The notes beneath the pieces are model-generated. The model saw only the letters and a list, made by a program, of their open reading frames with translations. It did no database searches and had not been told where the DNA came from. The position numbers were made by a program, and so were the translations under genes. 64,000 bases of DNA, from positions 62,001 to 126,000 of the forward strand of contig CAXBKQ010000006.1 of assembly GCA_963976435.1 (NCBI GenBank), written 5' to 3'. This DNA comes from CAKZNE01 sp963976435 (lineage in GTDB: Bacteria > Bacteroidota > Bacteroidia > Flavobacteriales > Schleiferiaceae). Positions 36,501-44,387 of this stretch are shown here, piece by piece; the first letter of the stretch is position 1, and each line of letters begins with the position of its first letter.

Positions 36501-36594
36501 AATACAGCAATAGCGTAGCCACCCCTACCAAAAAGGTCATAAGAATTACAGCTCCCCAGTTGGCGCCAACTTTATTAATAATGTTAGTTTTCAA
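33529..36594 (-). CDS. Hybrid sensor histidine kinase with pseudo-receiver and receiver
   Basis: A 1021-residue membrane sensor. Order: TM1 (14-32), periplasmic sensor of Cache-like type (about 33-315), TM2 (318-340), coiled coil (about 345-400), PAS domain (about 400-510), HisKA with His538 in FLATMSHEIRTPLN, HATPase with NLLNNAVKF (651-659), DTGIGIEPEK (687-696) and GGTGLGLAIT (716-725), a degenerate receiver (about 765-870, no acidic cluster or phospho-Asp), and a true receiver (893-1010) with Asp944 in LIFMDIQMP. There is no DNA-binding domain, so phosphate probably passes to a separate Hpt or acts locally. The TTG start at 36594 overlaps the dprA stop (TTGA), indicating translational coupling. 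Confidence 0.93.
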   Translation of the reverse strand: MKTNIINKVGANWGAVILMTFLVGVATLLLYFKDLDSTKKALVKDAQAQSQSLNLFVSKEYSGVLQDIYFFSKNPAYGQFLSEEVNPYISKVIEKTSGSFLQIRQLYSQFALLDSLGNEKLSINIFFNNRLLKKETPKSILEAELFTKIRGLGPDQAYVSPLRIVSSNGKPEAVVQFIMPVFYGVNGDKTGYICFNYSANRILDRLSDMEVKDSVSFSLIENKEEFIFNFNNRFKISENTSSIDSTLEESKYLEILKDGKNGLLELENDLFFAQPLNVFENLDSPFGQEVFGDGQYHILVHYTPVFLKALKRDLVLDKLWLAFIRIFVSSVVLLYFLRILRHKNKLLEEKSGALEKRNLELESSRERLELNLQRVRDFASEKNRAISTLKQKEKTLKQAQEIAQLGYYERDLVSGVSQWSDNLPAIFGLPSDYDFNKQSVENIMLKEEFEEVERAFDKAVEEIKEYKVVFKIYHKNGKVEYLQDIAKPVVKDGRVVSMKGTIQNLTERVHIEEELREAKIKAEEAVKAKSDFLATMSHEIRTPLNAVIGMSSLLTETSLDEKQVDFVETIKVSGNALLGVINDILDFSKIESGEMDLENQAFNLNKMIEDCLQVISVSAAQKHIKLFYKIDKSAPEIIFGDEGRIRQCIINLLNNAVKFTERGEVRILIQSEKIALDKCSIKVSIIDTGIGIEPEKQESIFSAFQQADSSITRKFGGTGLGLAITQKLIQLMGGSLKVKSEIDEGSEFYFQLEVNAKWEDIKRVAKIKKLIIVSNGGGEAETAKEIFEERGLEVTMMDSKSSDFEELEGRVFVMFCEEDEREMFIQLGEGLAASNNKIHFVCDIQKDMVGCKSFVLVNRPFKLSWVDQLIYGGNGENSPSKSEIKKDKKIKKDLKILVAEDNPVNQKLIRLLFQNLGYEIDLAEDGVMAVKAAQNKNYDLIFMDIQMPQMGGVEATRYIKEDHGESAPHIIALTANALDGDKEKYLKEGLDDYLSKPINMEDLKLKIENWEKNRPSKSEMG

Positions 36595-37700
36595 TAGGAG
36601 GTTAGTTCAAATAGTTTCCCTGGATTACTCCTTACCAATCCCTTAATTTCTAGGTTGAGCAATGTAGGAACTATCTGACTTGCTGGCAAGTCTAATTCAT
36701 TACAAATTTCTTCTAACTCTAATTTTTTTTTTGATTCCAGAAAAAAGCTCCTAATTTTTTCCTCTAAAGGATTGAGATCTGGGAACAAAATGATTTGTGA
36801 TCTTTCTATTTTTCGCTTTTCCCAGCCTAAAAGATATTCCAAGTCATTCACTCCTGTAAAAAGTGCTGCTTTATTTATTTTAATTAAATGATTACAGCCT
36901 TCGGAATATATATCTCCTAATTTTCCTGGTATGGCAAATACATCTCTATTATAAGTATTGGCAATTTCTGCAGTTATAAGGGCTCCTCCCTTTTTTGCTG
37001 CTTCAACAACTATTATAGCCTCAGAAACTCCGGCAACAATACGGTTACGCTTAGGGAAATTTTCCCGGTCGGGATTGGTTTCCGTTAAAAACTCAGTAAG
37101 TAAACCACCTCCCTTTTCAATCATTTCCTCCACCACTTTTTTATGTGATGAAGGATAAATTCTATCCAATCCATGCCCGAGAACGGCAATGGTTTCAATA
37201 TCATTTTTTAATGCTTCCTTATGTGCGGCAATGTCTATTCCATAGGCTAAACCGCTTATTACCTGAACATTGTAAGGTTTTAAATCTGCTATAAAATTGC
37301 TGCAGAAAGTTTTGCCATAATTTGTTGCCATCCGAGTTCCTACAATGGCAATTTGATTTTTATTGAGAAATGAAAAATTCCCTTTTTTAAATAACAGGAT
37401 AGGCGAATCTGGACATAATTTTAATCTTGAAGGATAATCATCATTTAAATAAAAAAGAGCTGAAACATTATTTCTGTCCATAAATTTCAGCTCCTTTTCT
37501 GCACGATTAAAAGTTTGGGAGGAAGATAGACTCCTTATTGTAGATGGGCCAATTCCCGGGATTTTTTGGAGAGATCTAAGGTTCTCCTTAAAAACAGCTT
37601 CTACTCCACCGCAATAAGCTATTAAACTTTTTGCCAATTTGCTACCAATTCCAGAAACCTGGGTTAAAGCTATTTGATAAACTAGTTCATTTGAAATCAC
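36591..37700 (-). CDS. dprA: DNA-processing protein DprA
   Basis: Loads RecA on incoming single-stranded DNA in transformation. The 369-residue protein has an N-terminal helix-hairpin-helix region (VSGIGSKLAK and IPGIGPSTIR, 15-57), a Rossmann-like DprA core (about 117-290) with IAIVGTRMATNYG (117-129), VISGLAYGIDIAAH and NRIVAGVSEAIIVVEA, and a C-terminal winged-helix domain (about 310-369). The start is GTG 37700, but the -7 element TACTTTTG ends on the same G, so the mRNA may start downstream of this codon and the true start could be a rare codon within the next few residues. Confidence 0.95.
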   Translation of the reverse strand: MISNELVYQIALTQVSGIGSKLAKSLIAYCGGVEAVFKENLRSLQKIPGIGPSTIRSLSSSQTFNRAEKELKFMDRNNVSALFYLNDDYPSRLKLCPDSPILLFKKGNFSFLNKNQIAIVGTRMATNYGKTFCSNFIADLKPYNVQVISGLAYGIDIAAHKEALKNDIETIAVLGHGLDRIYPSSHKKVVEEMIEKGGGLLTEFLTETNPDRENFPKRNRIVAGVSEAIIVVEAAKKGGALITAEIANTYNRDVFAIPGKLGDIYSEGCNHLIKINKAALFTGVNDLEYLLGWEKRKIERSQIILFPDLNPLEEKIRSFFLESKKKLELEEICNELDLPASQIVPTLLNLEIKGLVRSNPGKLFELTSY

Positions 37701-37707
37701 AAAAGTA
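37700..37707 (-). promoter_or_regulatory. -7 promoter element overlapping the annotated start of dprA
   Basis: TACTTTTG on the minus strand is an exact consensus. Its final G is the first G of the GTG codon at 37700. Either transcription starts inside the assigned reading frame or the match is fortuitous. Confidence 0.5.
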
Positions 37708-37748
37708 AAATACGAAAACAGCCAACCTGGTTTGTAGAACTTTATTGA

Positions 37749-39608
37749 TTATTCTCCTAAAATCACTTTTTTATCAAGCATTCCCATTTCCGTTTGGATT
37801 TTCAATATATATAGGCCTTTTGACAATCCATTTACTGAGAATTTATACTCCTTGTCCGAAATTGCTTCCATTTCAAAATCCAGTTTTTTTCCAAGAAGAT
37901 CATATAGTTGAAAATTAAGGACCTTTCTATATTCTTCCATATTCAAAGTAAATTGGGAAACCGCTGGATTTGGAAAAATAGAGGCTTTGAAACTTGACTT
38001 TTCATCTTCTAAGCTAAATTGCTTTTGGAGGTCAAAATATACAATGTGGTTAAGGGAATCGCTTTGCCCAAAACCTATCATGCTTTTGGTAAACATTCCT
38101 CCAGCATATAAATATCCATCCTGATATTTTAAAGATTTTACTGTGGAATCAAGAGTGGCAAATGGTTCTAAGTCTCCATTTTTGACCAATAATAAGTTTT
38201 TCGCATAGGTGCCAACTAAAGGGAAATAATCCAGATTACCACCAACAAATACACCATAAGGGCTAGCCTCAACACATTCTACCTTGCTATCCCAAGCATT
38301 TATTTGCAAGTGTTCTGAATTTATTTTTGTCCAGTTACCATTGTGAAAATAGCCTAAGCCAAAGGTGTCTAATAAGGAACCACTTAAAAATTCCCCACCG
38401 GCAAATAGGGTGTCGCCCACACTTTCAAGGGCATAAATTCTAGCTTCTACACCATTTCCGAGCTGTTTAAATTGGCTTCCATCAAATGCAGCAATATGAT
38501 TGAACTGAACCGTATCTATGCTATTAAAAGTCCCTCCTAGAATTAATTCATTATTATGAACTTCCAAGGCATAGACTATACCCTGGGGACTTGCTGGTAA
38601 GTTCTGCCAATCGTTGCCATCCCATTTGGCGATATTTGAAAATTGTATGCTCGACCCAAAGTCGTTTCTAAAAATTCCACCAGCGTATAATTCTCCATTA
38701 TAAACCTCTACATCATAGACAATATTTTGAAGGGCTCCAATATAAAATGATCCCATGCCAGACCATTTACTTCCATCCCAAAAGGCTACTCCAGATGAAA
38801 CATATACTGTATCAGCATAATAAATATTTCCGGCTACAACCAATCCGCCATTAAATTCTACCATATCTTCAACAGAATATTCTAAACCACCCAAGCCCAT
38901 CTTCAACCAATCGTAACCTGCAATACCATTTTTCCATATTGAAATACCCTTAATGCTTTGGTTTCCAGAAGAATCAAACACTCCTCCGGCAATAATTTCA
39001 TTTAAGGAATTACTAAAAATGACATTTACTGGTCCATTAAAACCTGAATCCATTTTTTCAGCAATGGAAACTGGGGGATATCCTGGCTGTATCCAGGCAA
39101 GCTCATTGGCTGTAAAACCGCTATTGGCAATCCATGAGTTTAGGGCTTGGTCCTCCATGTCTAGCAAATATTGGAAATTCATCTTGGCGCTTATTTTCTT
39201 GGCTAATGGATCAAAACCACTTTCTTTAATTAAATGTCCTACCGCACAATAGTTACCATTGGAACCAATAAAAACTGGAATTCGGCTTTGATGACTATTA
39301 TTATTTGGAAACTCTGCTTTAAGGGCATATTCCTTAAGTTTTGCTAAAGCCTGAAGGCGGTTTTTCTTTTGTAGATCATTGAGATGATTCGTGGATCTCT
39401 TAGAAAGGCTTTGATGAACAAGTAGTAAATGAGTTTGGATAGGGTTTTCCTCCTCCATTAATTCGAATACAGATTGTGGGAAATCACTCTCATATAACCA
39501 GCGATTATTTACCTCCACAAGGGATGAATACAAATTTTGGGCATTGACCCATGGTGATCCAAAAACCAGGCAAGCAGAAAGAACTAGTTGTTTAATTAAT
39601 ATTTTCAT
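37749..39608 (-). CDS. Type IX-secreted propeller-like protein with seven repeats
   Basis: A 619-residue protein with a signal peptide (1-23, ending VNAQ). Residues about 25-190 form a Bacteroidota-type N-terminal region (motifs GSNGNYCAVGHLIKESGF and NSGFTANELAWIQPGYPP). Next come about seven repeats built around L-x-x-G-G-x-F and, 15-25 residues later, W-D/N-G: EIIAGGVF, GLVVAGNI, ELYAGGIF, ELILGGTF, TLFAGGEF, GVFVGGNL and YLYAGGMF. This count fits a seven-bladed beta-propeller (inference). The last 75 residues are a type A sorting domain (ASIFPNPAVSQFTLN, LSKGLYILKIQ, KKVILGE). Substrate or ligand unknown. Confidence 0.85.
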   Translation of the reverse strand: MKILIKQLVLSACLVFGSPWVNAQNLYSSLVEVNNRWLYESDFPQSVFELMEEENPIQTHLLLVHQSLSKRSTNHLNDLQKKNRLQALAKLKEYALKAEFPNNNSHQSRIPVFIGSNGNYCAVGHLIKESGFDPLAKKISAKMNFQYLLDMEDQALNSWIANSGFTANELAWIQPGYPPVSIAEKMDSGFNGPVNVIFSNSLNEIIAGGVFDSSGNQSIKGISIWKNGIAGYDWLKMGLGGLEYSVEDMVEFNGGLVVAGNIYYADTVYVSSGVAFWDGSKWSGMGSFYIGALQNIVYDVEVYNGELYAGGIFRNDFGSSIQFSNIAKWDGNDWQNLPASPQGIVYALEVHNNELILGGTFNSIDTVQFNHIAAFDGSQFKQLGNGVEARIYALESVGDTLFAGGEFLSGSLLDTFGLGYFHNGNWTKINSEHLQINAWDSKVECVEASPYGVFVGGNLDYFPLVGTYAKNLLLVKNGDLEPFATLDSTVKSLKYQDGYLYAGGMFTKSMIGFGQSDSLNHIVYFDLQKQFSLEDEKSSFKASIFPNPAVSQFTLNMEEYRKVLNFQLYDLLGKKLDFEMEAISDKEYKFSVNGLSKGLYILKIQTEMGMLDKKVILGE

Positions 39609-39726
39609 GATTTTTCATTTTCTTAATGATGGTCATACCTTGGCAAGGGTTGCTTTTCAAAATTAAGCCATTTTAGGCGCAACCTTATTTATCTTTATAG
39701 CATCAATTGCAAAAGGAAAGGATTAG

Positions 39727-40284
39727 TTGGCATCTGAAGAACTCATAAGAGCTTGTCAAAAAGGAAATCAAAAGGCTCAGGGAGAATTATATTCCATGCA
39801 TTACAAAAAAATGTATGGTGTATGCTTGTATTATGCAAAGGATGAGACAGAAGCCATGGACTTTCTTCAAGATGGTTTTTTTCACCTATTCAAAAAAATC
39901 GAGAAATATTCCTTCAAAGGCTCCTTTGAAGGCTGGATGCGAAGATTATTTGTAAACCTTATACTTCAGTCTTATAGAAGTAAAAAACTATTATACCCAA
40001 CCGGAATTGAAACTGTAGAAGCGGAAATGTTTAGCTATGATAATATTATTGAAGATATCACGGCAAAGGATCTTTTAAATATTATCAAGGAGCTTTCACC
40101 ACAGTACAAGCTTGTATTTAATTTATATGCGATAGAAGGTTATAGCCATAAAGAGATAAGCGAAAAACTTAATATTAGTGAGGGAACCTCAAAGAGTAAT
40201 TTATCTAGAGCAAGAACACTGCTTAAGGAAAAGGTGATGAAGCAATTTCCAGAATGTTATAGAATGAGTAGCAATGGGAGATAA
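39727..40284 (+). CDS. ECF-type RNA polymerase sigma factor
   Basis: A 185-residue sigma-70 family factor with region 2 (about 22-90, including YYAKDETEAMDFLQDGFFHLF and FKGSFEGWMRRLFVNLIL) and region 4 (about 115-170, with IEGYSHKEISEKLNISEGTSKSNLSRAR split over a helix-turn-helix). The start is TTG 39727; no ATG precedes the conserved core. Its end overlaps the next gene by 11 bp, so the two are co-translated, as is usual for a sigma factor and its membrane-bound regulator. Confidence 0.93.
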   Translation: MASEELIRACQKGNQKAQGELYSMHYKKMYGVCLYYAKDETEAMDFLQDGFFHLFKKIEKYSFKGSFEGWMRRLFVNLILQSYRSKKLLYPTGIETVEAEMFSYDNIIEDITAKDLLNIIKELSPQYKLVFNLYAIEGYSHKEISEKLNISEGTSKSNLSRARTLLKEKVMKQFPECYRMSSNGR

Positions 40285-41713
40285 AAAGGAAAATATTGAC
40301 AAACTGTTTAGCAGTGGCCTTTCAGGTTTTGAGGCCGAAACCCCTTATGATGGATGGGAGGCTATTAATGCTAGAATAGTAAAAAGCAAACAAATAAGGA
40401 GAGCACTTTTCTTGCGTTGGACCCTTATTTTTGGAGCCCTTTTATTGGCCTTTTTTGCGGGTTTCCAGCTTAAGGATTGGAACTTTCTGAATACTACTAA
40501 TCCCAATATTAATGGGAATGAAAATAGTAAGCCCATATCAACAAAAAGAAAAACAAATAATGTAGAAGAAGAATTATCTTTGGACTCCCTCCAAGGTGCG
40601 AGCTCAACTAGCCAACCCTTGATAGTTAATTCCCCAGAAACTAATCAAAATCAAAGGACAGGGGATGAAGCTAAAAACCCCATTAAAGCAACATCACCAA
40701 ATACTTTTTCTCAAAAAAAGGAGGCAAACTCTATCGATTCTAAAAGGGAAACCGCAGCTTCAAATACAGCTAAGGAAAATATTACTTCTGCCAATACAAA
40801 ACCCCATTTTTCCAGCAATTCTGTGGAAAATGAATTAAACTTAAAAGCATTAGAAATTAAGCTTGCTAGGGGCTTATTTGGTTTGGATACTTTATCAAAC
40901 TATTCGCAAACCAAAATGCTAAAATCAAATATTCCACCTCAACTTTCTTATTCAGACTTGGAACAATACCCTAGTAAATTAAGGAGAGCTTTTTACAATT
41001 TTGAAATAGGATTTTACGCCGGGCCAAGTTTACCTTCTAGGACGGTTAGTTTTTCTGGAGATGATGAAATTACAAGGAATAATGTTGCCAATGAAAATTT
41101 GGAAAATACGCTGAGCATGGGTTTTCAATTTTCAAAAAGGTGGAGAAATATAGAATATGGCTTAGGGTTTTATTATAGTGAGTGGAATCAAACCAGTAAT
41201 AATATTATCCTGGAAAGTGAACCTGTTACGAATACAGCTACAAATTATAGTGATAAAATTAGGGCAATTACCTCCATTGGTGATTTCACCTTGATTATCT
41301 CAAATGGTGCGCCGATACAACCCTCTATTGAGGCTGGTCAATTTTTGCTGCTTCCCAATATTCTGCAGCAATATCAATTTATAGACATTCCTGTTTCATC
41401 CTCCTACTATCTATTGGATAGGCGATTTAAGCTAAAATTACAGCTTGGTTTAAATAATAGATTCTTAAATCAATCTTTGGTTCAATTGGAATACCCAGAT
41501 GGGAGCAAAGAAGATTTTGATGACCTCAAACCAGAAACCTATTCTATACAGTTAATTTCCGGACTGGGTCTTTCCTATGGTTTTGGAAACAGATGGAACT
41601 TAAATGTGATCCCCTCTTATTATTATGGACTTAGCCCTATAAGTATTCAAGCAGGAGCACAAACCCGACAACATCAATTCACCCTTTTCTCAGGAATTTC
41701 ATATCGTCTTTAG
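40274..41713 (+). CDS. Membrane-anchored protein with outer-membrane-barrel-like C-terminus, coupled to the sigma factor
   Basis: A 479-residue protein: cytoplasmic N-terminus (1-43, DKKENIDKLFSSGLSGFEA), one membrane helix (44-65), a Ser/Thr/Asn/Lys-rich linker (about 70-190) and a beta-rich C-terminal domain (about 225-479) that starts with FYNFEIGFYAGPSLPSR and ends with FTLFSGISYRL, resembling small outer-membrane barrels. The position and helix suit an anti-sigma or sigma-linked envelope sensor, but the N-terminus is short and I see no zinc-anti-sigma motif. I do not assign a function beyond this. Confidence 0.75.
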   Translation: MGDKKENIDKLFSSGLSGFEAETPYDGWEAINARIVKSKQIRRALFLRWTLIFGALLLAFFAGFQLKDWNFLNTTNPNINGNENSKPISTKRKTNNVEEELSLDSLQGASSTSQPLIVNSPETNQNQRTGDEAKNPIKATSPNTFSQKKEANSIDSKRETAASNTAKENITSANTKPHFSSNSVENELNLKALEIKLARGLFGLDTLSNYSQTKMLKSNIPPQLSYSDLEQYPSKLRRAFYNFEIGFYAGPSLPSRTVSFSGDDEITRNNVANENLENTLSMGFQFSKRWRNIEYGLGFYYSEWNQTSNNIILESEPVTNTATNYSDKIRAITSIGDFTLIISNGAPIQPSIEAGQFLLLPNILQQYQFIDIPVSSSYYLLDRRFKLKLQLGLNNRFLNQSLVQLEYPDGSKEDFDDLKPETYSIQLISGLGLSYGFGNRWNLNVIPSYYYGLSPISIQAGAQTRQHQFTLFSGISYRL

Positions 41714-41730
41714 AGTGATGAAAGAATTAT

Positions 41731-41738
41731 TATATTTG
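41731..41738 (+). promoter_or_regulatory. -7 promoter element of the HU-SPOR gene
   Basis: TATATTTG matches TAnnTTTG and ends 8 bases before the ATG at 41747, so the leader is at most a few bases. Confidence 0.6.
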
Positions 41739-41746
41739 TGGGTTCT

Positions 41747-42850
41747 ATGAGCAGTACTATTGATAAACATATTAGTCATCTTTTATTTGACCATGAATGT
41801 GTAACCGTTTCTGGTTTTGGTTCCTTTATTATTAGGGACTATCCTGCAGAAATAAATATCGCTACACATATGTTTCGCCCAGCGAGTAAGAGAGTTTCTT
41901 TTAATCCAAGTATTAAAGAAAACGATGGTCTTCTTGCAAAGCAAATTAGTTCTGCTGAGAATATTGCTTATCGCCAAGCCAATGAAAGTATTTCTATTTC
42001 TGTCCGTTCATGGCAAAGAATACTTAGGAGCGGTAAAAAAGTGAACCTTCCAGGCATTGGAAGATTATACATGGATGAGGCAAATCGCCTTCAATTTAAT
42101 CCCGCAATTGAGATTAATTACGATCGCCATTCTTATGGGCTTAATATTTTTCGTGCACCATCTCTACAGAGGGAATTAAAAATTGAGACTACTATTCACA
42201 ATGCTATTGAAGCCGAAATTCCTTCAAAAACAATAGAAGAAAGAAGTAGAAGAAGTATGCCTTTGTTTTTTAAGGCAGCTAGCATAACTGCACTTTTAGG
42301 TATTTCCTTAAGCTCGGTTATTTACTTTACAGATATAAACCAAAATATCAAGTCCTTTTCGGGCCTTAATCCTTTGTCTATTTTTAATAGTTCTAGCTCC
42401 AGCGAAGACTTACAAAAAGACAAGTCCACCTTTAATGTACCTACAAAGTCTGAAGAAAATAATGTTGAAAAACTAAAAACCTCTGATTCAGTGGAGCCTT
42501 CAACTGAGGGCACAAATTTGGAAGGTATAAAGAAGAAAGTTTCGGAAAATAAAGCGATTAGTGAATTTCAAAAAGATGCTAGCAAATCTGAAGCAAAGGC
42601 TATAAATGAAAATATAAATTCCAATTTAGCATCCTATCATATAGTTGTTGGATCCTTCACTGTGGAAAGTAATGCCATTAATTATCTTAAAAGCCTAAAA
42701 AGCCAGGGCTACGAAGCTTATTTAGCAAATGGAAGTTCCAAGTTTAAAAGGGTGGCGATAGGTAATTACAGAAATTCATTAGAAGCCCAGAAAAATCTTC
42801 TAAACATCAAAAAGGAATTGAATCCTAGCGCTTGGGTTTATCATAATTGA
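41747..42850 (+). CDS. HU-domain and SPOR-domain membrane protein
   Basis: A 367-residue protein with an unusual architecture. Residues about 1-70 and 75-135 match the two halves of the bacterial HU-CCDC81 fold (CVTVSGFGSFIIRDYPAEIN and KKVNLPGIGRLYMDEANRLQ). A membrane helix follows (about 168-190), then a Ser/Lys/Glu-rich linker, and a C-terminal SPOR domain (about 290-367: SYHIVVGSFTVESNAINYLK). SPOR domains bind denuded peptidoglycan at division sites. The start at ATG 41747 is favoured over the upstream GTG 41738, which lies in the -7 element. Confidence 0.88.
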   Translation: MSSTIDKHISHLLFDHECVTVSGFGSFIIRDYPAEINIATHMFRPASKRVSFNPSIKENDGLLAKQISSAENIAYRQANESISISVRSWQRILRSGKKVNLPGIGRLYMDEANRLQFNPAIEINYDRHSYGLNIFRAPSLQRELKIETTIHNAIEAEIPSKTIEERSRRSMPLFFKAASITALLGISLSSVIYFTDINQNIKSFSGLNPLSIFNSSSSSEDLQKDKSTFNVPTKSEENNVEKLKTSDSVEPSTEGTNLEGIKKKVSENKAISEFQKDASKSEAKAINENINSNLASYHIVVGSFTVESNAINYLKSLKSQGYEAYLANGSSKFKRVAIGNYRNSLEAQKNLLNIKKELNPSAWVYHN

Positions 42851-42852
42851 TC

Positions 42853-42860
42853 TATTTTTG
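42853..42860 (+). promoter_or_regulatory. -7 promoter element of the thioesterase gene
   Basis: TATTTTTG matches TAnnTTTG and ends 15 bases before the ATG at 42876. It begins 2 bases after the stop of the HU-SPOR gene. Confidence 0.55.
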
Positions 42861-42875
42861 CAGTAAATTCCTGCA

Positions 42876-43415
42876 ATGAAATCTAAGACACCCAGCGAGT
42901 CTCGAACTATAGTCACCGAAATTGTTCTACCCAACGACACCAATAACCTTCACAATTTATTTGGTGGTCAATTATTAAGTTGGATGGATAGAGCCTCAGC
43001 AATTGCGGCACATCGTCATTGTAAAAGAATTGTAGTTACAGCTTCGGTAAACAATGTCTCTTTTAATAGACCCATTCCTCAAGGTAGTATAGTAACCTTA
43101 GAAGCATCTGTTTCTAGAGCATTTTCCTCTAGCATGGAAGTCTTTGTGGATGTATATATTGAAGACCAAAATATTGCGGGAAAAAAGGTAAAAGCCAATG
43201 AGGCTATATATACTTTTGTGGCAGTTGACCAATTGGGAAACCCTATCAATATTCCCCCTGTTTTACCAGAAACTAAACTTGAAAAAATACGGTTTGATGG
43301 AGCTTTAAGAAGAAGGCAACTATCCCTTATTTTAAGTGGAAAAATGAAACCATCAGAAGCTACTGAGCTTAAAGCTCTCTTTCTAGATGAAGAACCTGTT
43401 TCAAAGGAGGACTAA
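42876..43415 (+). CDS. Acyl-CoA thioesterase, hotdog fold
   Basis: A 179-residue YciA/BACH-like hotdog-fold thioesterase. Key features are NDTNNLHNLFGGQLLSWMD (20-38), with the Asn and the GG-x-L helix of the active site, the VTASVNNVSFNRPIPQGS strand and the FVAVDQLGNP segment. These enzymes hydrolyse acyl-CoA in the cytoplasm. The 3' end overlaps the end of the DUF6427 gene on the other strand by 15 bp. It has its own promoter-like element. Confidence 0.92.
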   Translation: MKSKTPSESRTIVTEIVLPNDTNNLHNLFGGQLLSWMDRASAIAAHRHCKRIVVTASVNNVSFNRPIPQGSIVTLEASVSRAFSSSMEVFVDVYIEDQNIAGKKVKANEAIYTFVAVDQLGNPINIPPVLPETKLEKIRFDGALRRRQLSLILSGKMKPSEATELKALFLDEEPVSKED

Positions 43416-44348
43416 AACCAGGTTTAGTATTAATATCAAATAGATTAAATCTTGTTGCCACCATTTTTTTAGGCTGAGAATAAAATCGTATAAAATAATT
43501 CCAATAGGAAAAATCATAAATACCAACAGTTGATCGGAGCTTTCTTGGCTAGCTGCCCATAGAATCCCAATTAATAGTAAGGCGATACAAAGACTAAGAA
43601 CTTGCCTTTTAAAAACCGTGGCCTTTCCTATATTTTTTAGGGTATTGAGCATCGCCACAAAGCCAAGCAATAACAAGCCTAGCAGTTTTACACCTATTTC
43701 ACCACTATGACTGGCAAATCCCCATTTTAATTGGGAGTATTGATTTTTTAGGATGGTGAGGAATTCAAATTCGGGCCATAAATAGCTTAGGAAAAATGCT
43801 GAGGTATAAGCCGCGAAAAGACCTATCACCGGAATAATTATGGTTTTGATATTAAATGAACGATAAATGAGTGATGCCGTCCAACAAAAGCAGATCAAAA
43901 TTACAGATTGAATATAAAAAAGGCTGATAATTCCTGAAATTAGGCCAATGTCGAATAGCAAATGCCTAGGATCATCGAGCATTCCAATTTTAAATATTTT
44001 CCGGAAAGCAAGCAAAATTAAAGGCAGGGCTAAAATCAAGTTTAGGCTAACTTGAAATTGAGAAATCAGCAAAAAAGAAAACCCAAAAAGCATGGATTGT
44101 TGGAATGCCGCGGGGAAAATTCCAAGGAAGTTTACATTGCTCGCAAAAATTAATGCAACAATAGAGATTGTAAAAACAAAAATTAGCTTAATTAAACTGG
44201 TTCCAAATACTAGGTTGAAATTCAAAAACTCAAGCCTAAGATCTTGAATCTCAATAAAATAAACCGAAACTCCACTAAGTAAGATCAAGCTTAAGCCGGT
44301 AATTATTCCAGCTTGTATGCTAATGTTGTTAAATAACCTTGTAAGCAT
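43401..44348 (-). CDS. DUF6427-like polytopic membrane protein
   Basis: A 315-residue inner-membrane protein with nine or ten hydrophobic segments and only short loops. It starts MLTRLFNNISIQAGIITGLS, the form of the DUF6427 family that lies next to purD in Flavobacteriia. Here too the neighbours are a small DUF6341-like gene and purD. Function is unknown. ATG start at 44348. The end overlaps the thioesterase gene. Confidence 0.72.
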   Translation of the reverse strand: MLTRLFNNISIQAGIITGLSLILLSGVSVYFIEIQDLRLEFLNFNLVFGTSLIKLIFVFTISIVALIFASNVNFLGIFPAAFQQSMLFGFSFLLISQFQVSLNLILALPLILLAFRKIFKIGMLDDPRHLLFDIGLISGIISLFYIQSVILICFCWTASLIYRSFNIKTIIIPVIGLFAAYTSAFFLSYLWPEFEFLTILKNQYSQLKWGFASHSGEIGVKLLGLLLLGFVAMLNTLKNIGKATVFKRQVLSLCIALLLIGILWAASQESSDQLLVFMIFPIGIILYDFILSLKKWWQQDLIYLILILNLVLVLL

Positions 44349-44361
44349 GAGCCTTTTTGTA

Positions 44362-44369
44362 TAATTTTG
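44362..44369 (+). promoter_or_regulatory. -7 promoter element of the DUF6341-like gene
   Basis: TAATTTTG matches TAnnTTTG and ends 18 bases before the ATG at 44388. Confidence 0.55.
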
Positions 44370-44387
44370 ACGCCAAATTTAGATCAG

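Noticed and set aside
10897..37700. comEC and dprA as a new competence island
   Set aside because: Both are common core genes, 24 kb apart and in unrelated operons; no other com genes are present in the window.
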